From positions 3,348,001 to 3,412,000 of the forward strand of contig NZ_CP055481.1 in assembly GCF_013705725.1 (NCBI RefSeq): a stretch of 64,000 nt of DNA. Direction: 5' to 3'. Positions within the stretch are counted from its first letter, which is position 1. Each line of letters begins with the position of its first letter. A model generated the notes under the pieces. The model was not told where the DNA came from. It made no database searches and saw only the letters and a program-made list of their open reading frames with translations. Shown here one piece after another: positions 60,787 through 64,000 of this stretch. This DNA is from Klebsiella sp. RHBSTW-00484 (GTDB taxonomy: Bacteria > Pseudomonadota > Gammaproteobacteria > Enterobacterales > Enterobacteriaceae). The translations under genes and the position numbers were made by a program.

Positions 60787-61663
60787 CGTTTATCTGGAGA
60801 AGCGCCCGCCCGGCGCGCTGCGCACCGTATGGCGAAAATTTTATGGCGATACCACCGCGATGGTGGGTCTGTACGGCTGCGCGGCGTTAGTGCTGTTATG
60901 CGTTTTCGGCAGTTGGTTCGCCCCGTACGGCATCGACCAGCAGTTTCTCGGCTATCAGCTCTTGCCGCCGTCGTGGTCGCGCTACGGAGAAGTTTCGTTC
61001 TTCCTCGGCACAGACGATCTCGGTCGCGACGTCCTTAGCCGCTTGTTGAGCGGCGCGGCGCCAACGGTGGGCGGCGCGTTTGTGGTGACCCTTGGCGCAA
61101 CCCTGCTGGGTCTGGTGCTTGGCGTGATTGCTGGCTCTACCCATGGTCTGCGCTCGGCCATCATGAACCATATCCTCGACACTCTGCTGTCGATCCCATC
61201 CCTGCTGTTGGCGATTATCGTCGTCGCCTTTGCCGGGCCGCACCTCAGCCACGCCATGTTCGCCGTCTGGCTGGCGCTGCTGCCGCGTATGGTACGTTCG
61301 GTTTACAGTATGGTGCATGACGAGCTGGAAAAAGAGTACGTCATCGCCGCCCGCCTCGACGGCGCGTCGACGCTAAACATTTTATGGTTTGCGGTGCTGC
61401 CGAATATTACCTCCGGCCTGGTCACTGAGATTACCCGCGCGCTGTCGATGGCCATTCTGGATATCGCTGCGCTGGGCTTCCTCGACCTCGGCGCTCAGCT
61501 CCCCTCTCCGGAATGGGGAGCAATGCTCGGCGACGCGCTGGAGCTGATTTACGTCGCGCCGTGGACGGTGATGCTTCCGGGGGCGGCAATCATGCTAAGC
61601 GTCCTGCTGGTTAACCTGCTGGGCGATGGGATCCGCCGCGCAATCATCGCCGGGGTGGAATAA
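60773..61663 (+). CDS. sapC: Sap transporter permease SapC
   Basis: A 296-residue permease of the OppC/DppC type with the motif [20 protein letters not shown] after the first helix and the EAA loop [26 protein letters not shown]. Same length as E. coli SapC. Its stop overlaps the sapD start by one base (TAATG). Confidence 0.95.
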   Translation: MPYDSVYLEKRPPGALRTVWRKFYGDTTAMVGLYGCAALVLLCVFGSWFAPYGIDQQFLGYQLLPPSWSRYGEVSFFLGTDDLGRDVLSRLLSGAAPTVGGAFVVTLGATLLGLVLGVIAGSTHGLRSAIMNHILDTLLSIPSLLLAIIVVAFAGPHLSHAMFAVWLALLPRMVRSVYSMVHDELEKEYVIAARLDGASTLNILWFAVLPNITSGLVTEITRALSMAILDIAALGFLDLGAQLPSPEWGAMLGDALELIYVAPWTVMLPGAAIMLSVLLVNLLGDGIRRAIIAGVE

Positions 61664-62655
61664 TGCCGTTACTTGATATCCGTAATTTAACCATCGAGTT
61701 CAAGACCAACGAAGGCTGGGTCAAAGCCGTCGATCGCGTCAGTTTGACCCTCGCTGAGGGCGAAATCCGCGGTCTGGTCGGAGAATCTGGGTCGGGAAAA
61801 AGCTTAATCGCCAAAGCGATTTGCGGCGTCACAAAAGATAACTGGCGGGTGACCGCTGACCGTATGCGCTTCGATGATATCGACCTGCTGCGCCTCTCGA
61901 ACCGAGAGCGCCGCAAGCTGGTGGGCCACAACGTATCGATGATTTTTCAGGAGCCGCAATCCTGTCTTGATCCTTCTGAACGTATCGGCCAACAACTGAA
62001 GCAAAACATCCCCGGCTGGACCTTTAAAGGTCGCTGGTGGCAGCGCCTGGGCTGGCGTAAACGTCGCGTCATCGAGCTGTTACACCGCGTAGGGATTAAA
62101 GATCATAAAGACGCCATGCGCAGCTTTCCCTACGAACTCACTGACGGTGAGTGCCAGAAGGTGATGATTGCTATCGCGCTGGCAAACCAGCCGCGGTTGC
62201 TGATCGCCGATGAGCCAACCAACGCCATGGAACCGACGACCCAGGCGCAAATCATCCGCCTGCTGACGCGGCTCAATCAGAACAACAACACCACCATTTT
62301 GCTGATCAGCCATGATATGCAGATGCTGAGTAAATGGGCGGACAAAATTAACGTCATGTACTGCGGGCAGACGGTAGAGAGCGCTCCCAGCGAAGAGCTG
62401 GTGACCATCCCTCATCACCCGTATACCCAGGCGCTGATTCGCGCAATCCCGGATTTCGGTAGCGCCTTGCCGCATAAGAGCAGGCTCAACACCATGCCGG
62501 GGGCGATCCCATTGCTTGAACAATTACCGATAGGCTGCCGCCTCGGCCCGCGTTGCCCCTATGCCCAGCGTGAATGCATCGAAACGCCCCGGCTGGTGGG
62601 CGTGCGTAACCATCTCTACGCCTGTCATTTCCCGCTGAACATGGAGAAAGAGTGA
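61663..62655 (+). CDS. sapD: Sap transporter ATPase SapD
   Basis: A 330-residue ABC ATPase of the oligopeptide type. Walker A GESGSGKS, Walker B LLIADEPT, and the C-terminal [14 protein letters not shown] cysteine cluster (possible Fe-S site). The signature motif is degenerate ([21 protein letters not shown] instead of LSGGQ), as in E. coli SapD. SapD is also known as TrkE: it supports the Trk potassium system in E. coli. Confidence 0.95.
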   Translation: MPLLDIRNLTIEFKTNEGWVKAVDRVSLTLAEGEIRGLVGESGSGKSLIAKAICGVTKDNWRVTADRMRFDDIDLLRLSNRERRKLVGHNVSMIFQEPQSCLDPSERIGQQLKQNIPGWTFKGRWWQRLGWRKRRVIELLHRVGIKDHKDAMRSFPYELTDGECQKVMIAIALANQPRLLIADEPTNAMEPTTQAQIIRLLTRLNQNNNTTILLISHDMQMLSKWADKINVMYCGQTVESAPSEELVTIPHHPYTQALIRAIPDFGSALPHKSRLNTMPGAIPLLEQLPIGCRLGPRCPYAQRECIETPRLVGVRNHLYACHFPLNMEKE

Positions 62656-62656
62656 A

Positions 62657-63466
62657 ATGGTCGAAACATTGCTTGAAGTGCGCAATCTGAGTAAGACCTT
62701 TCGCTACCGTACCGGCTGGTTTCATCGACAAACCGTGGACGCGGTCAAGCCGCTGAGCTTTACCCTGCGTGAACGCCAAACCCTGGCAATTATTGGCGAG
62801 AACGGCTCAGGGAAATCGACGCTGGCGAAAATGCTTGCCGGAATGGTCGAGCCCAGCACCGGCGAACTGCTGATTGATGACCATCAACTGGAATTCGGCG
62901 ATTACTCTTATCGTAGCCAACAGATTCGCATGATCTTTCAGGACCCGTCGACTTCACTCAACCCACGGCAGCGAATTTCTCAAATTCTCGATTTTCCGCT
63001 GCGTCTGAATACTGACCTCGAGCCTGAAGCACGACAAAAACAGATTATCGAAACGCTCCGTATGGTCGGGTTGCTGCCGGACCATGTGAGTTACTATCCG
63101 CATATGCTGGCGCCAGGGCAAAAACAGCGCCTCGGTCTGGCCCGCGCGCTAATTCTGCGCCCGAAGGTGATTATTTGCGATGAGGCACTGGCGTCGCTGG
63201 ATATGTCGATGCGTTCACAGTTAATCAATCTAATGCTGGAGTTACAGGAAAAACAGGGTATCTCCTATATCTACGTCACCCAGCATCTGGGGATGATGAA
63301 ACATATCAGCGATCAGGTTTTAGTGATGCATCAGGGGGAAGTGGTCGAACGTGGCAGCACCGCAGATGTACTGGCCTCGCCGCTGCATGACCTGACCAAA
63401 CGTCTTATCGCCGGGCATTTTGGCGAGGCGCTAACTGCCGACGCCTGGCGTAAAGACGGCAAATAA
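62657..63466 (+). CDS. sapF: Sap transporter ATPase SapF
   Basis: A 269-residue ABC ATPase. Walker A GENGSGKS, Walker B KVIICDEALASLD (Asp-Glu-Ala rather than DEPT) and a degenerate signature (YPHMLAPGQKQRLGLARAL). The Q-loop QDPSTSLNPRQ is intact. It forms the ATPase pair with SapD and closes the operon. Start one base after the sapD stop. Confidence 0.95.
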   Translation: MVETLLEVRNLSKTFRYRTGWFHRQTVDAVKPLSFTLRERQTLAIIGENGSGKSTLAKMLAGMVEPSTGELLIDDHQLEFGDYSYRSQQIRMIFQDPSTSLNPRQRISQILDFPLRLNTDLEPEARQKQIIETLRMVGLLPDHVSYYPHMLAPGQKQRLGLARALILRPKVIICDEALASLDMSMRSQLINLMLELQEKQGISYIYVTQHLGMMKHISDQVLVMHQGEVVERGSTADVLASPLHDLTKRLIAGHFGEALTADAWRKDGK

Positions 63467-63484
63467 TCCGAGGCGCACGTTACG

Positions 63485-64000
63485 ATGATTATTCCGGTTC
63501 AGTTTTCCTCTTTACCCGTGACGCCGTGGAAAAACGGCGGCGGCGAAACTCGCGAAATTGTCAGTCTCCCCTCACCTGATGCGCCTTTTATCTGGCGCGC
63601 CAGTATTGCCACCCTGAGTAATGATGGGCCGTTTTCCCTCTTTCCTGAGGTTGACCGGGTGATTACCCTTCTTGAAGGGCAGCCGCTGTGGCTGCATGGC
63701 GACAACATCGCGCAGCGCCTTGAATTATGGCAACCGTGGGCTTTTGCCGGAGAATGGCCCCTCGTCAGCGAGGGCATTTCCGGACGCGGCCTCGATTTCA
63801 ATATCATGACCCAGCGCTCGCGCGCCGCCGCTCAGGTCACGGTAGTCGCAGCGCAACAGCAGCCCGGCGCGGAAGGTATCGCCTGGGTGCTGCAAGGTCG
63901 CTGGCAGCTGGCTGGCAAGACCTGTACAGCCGGTTCAGGGATCTGGTGGCACGGTGAGTCGCCGGGAGAGCTGCTCCCGCAATCTGCGGATGCCCGGCTT
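63485..64000 (+). CDS. HutD/Ves-family cupin protein (partial, cut by the window end)
   Basis: 172 codons open to the last base with no stop. It begins MIIPVQFSSLPVTPWKNGGGETREIV, the HutD/Ves signature, followed by FIWRASIATLSNDGPFSLFPEVDRVITLLEG and LDFNIMTQRS. E. coli Ves (191 residues) aligns throughout. HutD is a cupin encoded with histidine-utilisation genes, with regulatory or enzymatic role unproven; Ves is cold- and stress-induced. It is close behind sapF (18 bp) on the same strand. About 15-25 C-terminal residues are missing. Confidence 0.85.
   Translation, partial: MIIPVQFSSLPVTPWKNGGGETREIVSLPSPDAPFIWRASIATLSNDGPFSLFPEVDRVITLLEGQPLWLHGDNIAQRLELWQPWAFAGEWPLVSEGISGRGLDFNIMTQRSRAAAQVTVVAAQQQPGAEGIAWVLQGRWQLAGKTCTAGSGIWWHGESPGELLPQSADARL

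Noticed and set aside
1..64000. CRISPR array, tRNA or rRNA genes
   Set aside because: No regularly spaced direct repeats, cas genes, tRNA cloverleaf with CCA-type end or rRNA sequence was found on reading both strands.

Overview
The window is chromosomal DNA of an enterobacterium. Gene content and order (nifJ/ydbK-micC-ompN-uspF-ttcA-dbpA-fnrS-zntB; mppA-mpaA-ycjG-tpx-abrB-like-tyrR; ycjF-ycjX-pspEDCBA-pspF; sapABCDF) match the E. coli terminus-side backbone, and protein identity to E. coli is high. The FhuE-like receptor, the DeoR/Gfo-Idh pair, the acyltransferase/PAP2/PEP-dependent operon and the GH4/LysR pair are not in this place in E. coli. This points to the Klebsiella/Enterobacter/Kosakonia side of the Enterobacteriaceae; the species cannot be fixed from the sequence alone.

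Layout. 0-2.3 kb is the edge of a decayed prophage (two holin-like membrane proteins, an unknown small protein, an S24 CI-type repressor with a palindromic operator). 2.6-13.3 kb is backbone: pyruvate:flavodoxin oxidoreductase, sRNA MicC, porin OmpN, a KTSC protein, UspF, a Bor-like lipoprotein, TtcA, DbpA, a proline-rich small protein, sRNA FnrS with its FNR box, and ZntB. 13.4-16.1 kb is a scrap region: an IS200-type element, an unidentified ORF, a DUF3788 protein, a frameshifted phage-integrase remnant and two truncated fimbrial subunits. 16.1-21.6 kb carries a FhuE-like TonB receptor divergent from yncE, both with Fur-like sites, and a DeoR regulator with an oxidoreductase.

21.8-31.8 kb is the centre of interest. 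A umuDC operon (LexA box, intact umuD) is split inside umuC, at codon 43, by an ~8.3 kb mobile element. The element has 13-bp imperfect terminal inverted repeats, and a 6-bp non-target sequence lies next to one end only, which is the junction signature of Tn554-like dual tyrosine-recombinase transposons. It encodes two overlapping tyrosine recombinases. Its cargo is a WYL-type regulator plus a small four-helix membrane protein, divergent from an operon of a metallo-beta-lactamase-fold protein and a single-chain E2-E1-JAB (ubiquitin-like conjugation/deconjugation) protein. The cargo looks like an anti-phage or conflict system without a CD-NTase.

31.9-37 kb holds small accessory genes: two unknown small proteins, an orphan PTS EIIB-like protein, a lipoprotein, an OmpA-barrel protein, an IprA-like regulator, a zinc-ribbon protein, a cold-shock protein and a DJ-1/PfpI protein. 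37.3-44.2 kb is murein-peptide recycling (mppA, mpaA, ycjG) followed by tpx, an AbrB-family membrane protein and tyrR. 44.4-51.4 kb is an accessory block: a three-gene acyltransferase/PAP2/PEP-dependent phosphotransferase operon, a GH4 6-phospho-glycosidase and a LysR regulator. 51.6-57.2 kb is ycjFX and the phage-shock operon with its sigma54 promoter and pspF. 58.2-63.5 kb is the Sap peptide transporter, followed by a HutD/Ves-family gene cut by the window end. ERIC, REP/BIME and one other interspersed palindromic repeat are present. I found no tRNA, rRNA or CRISPR array.
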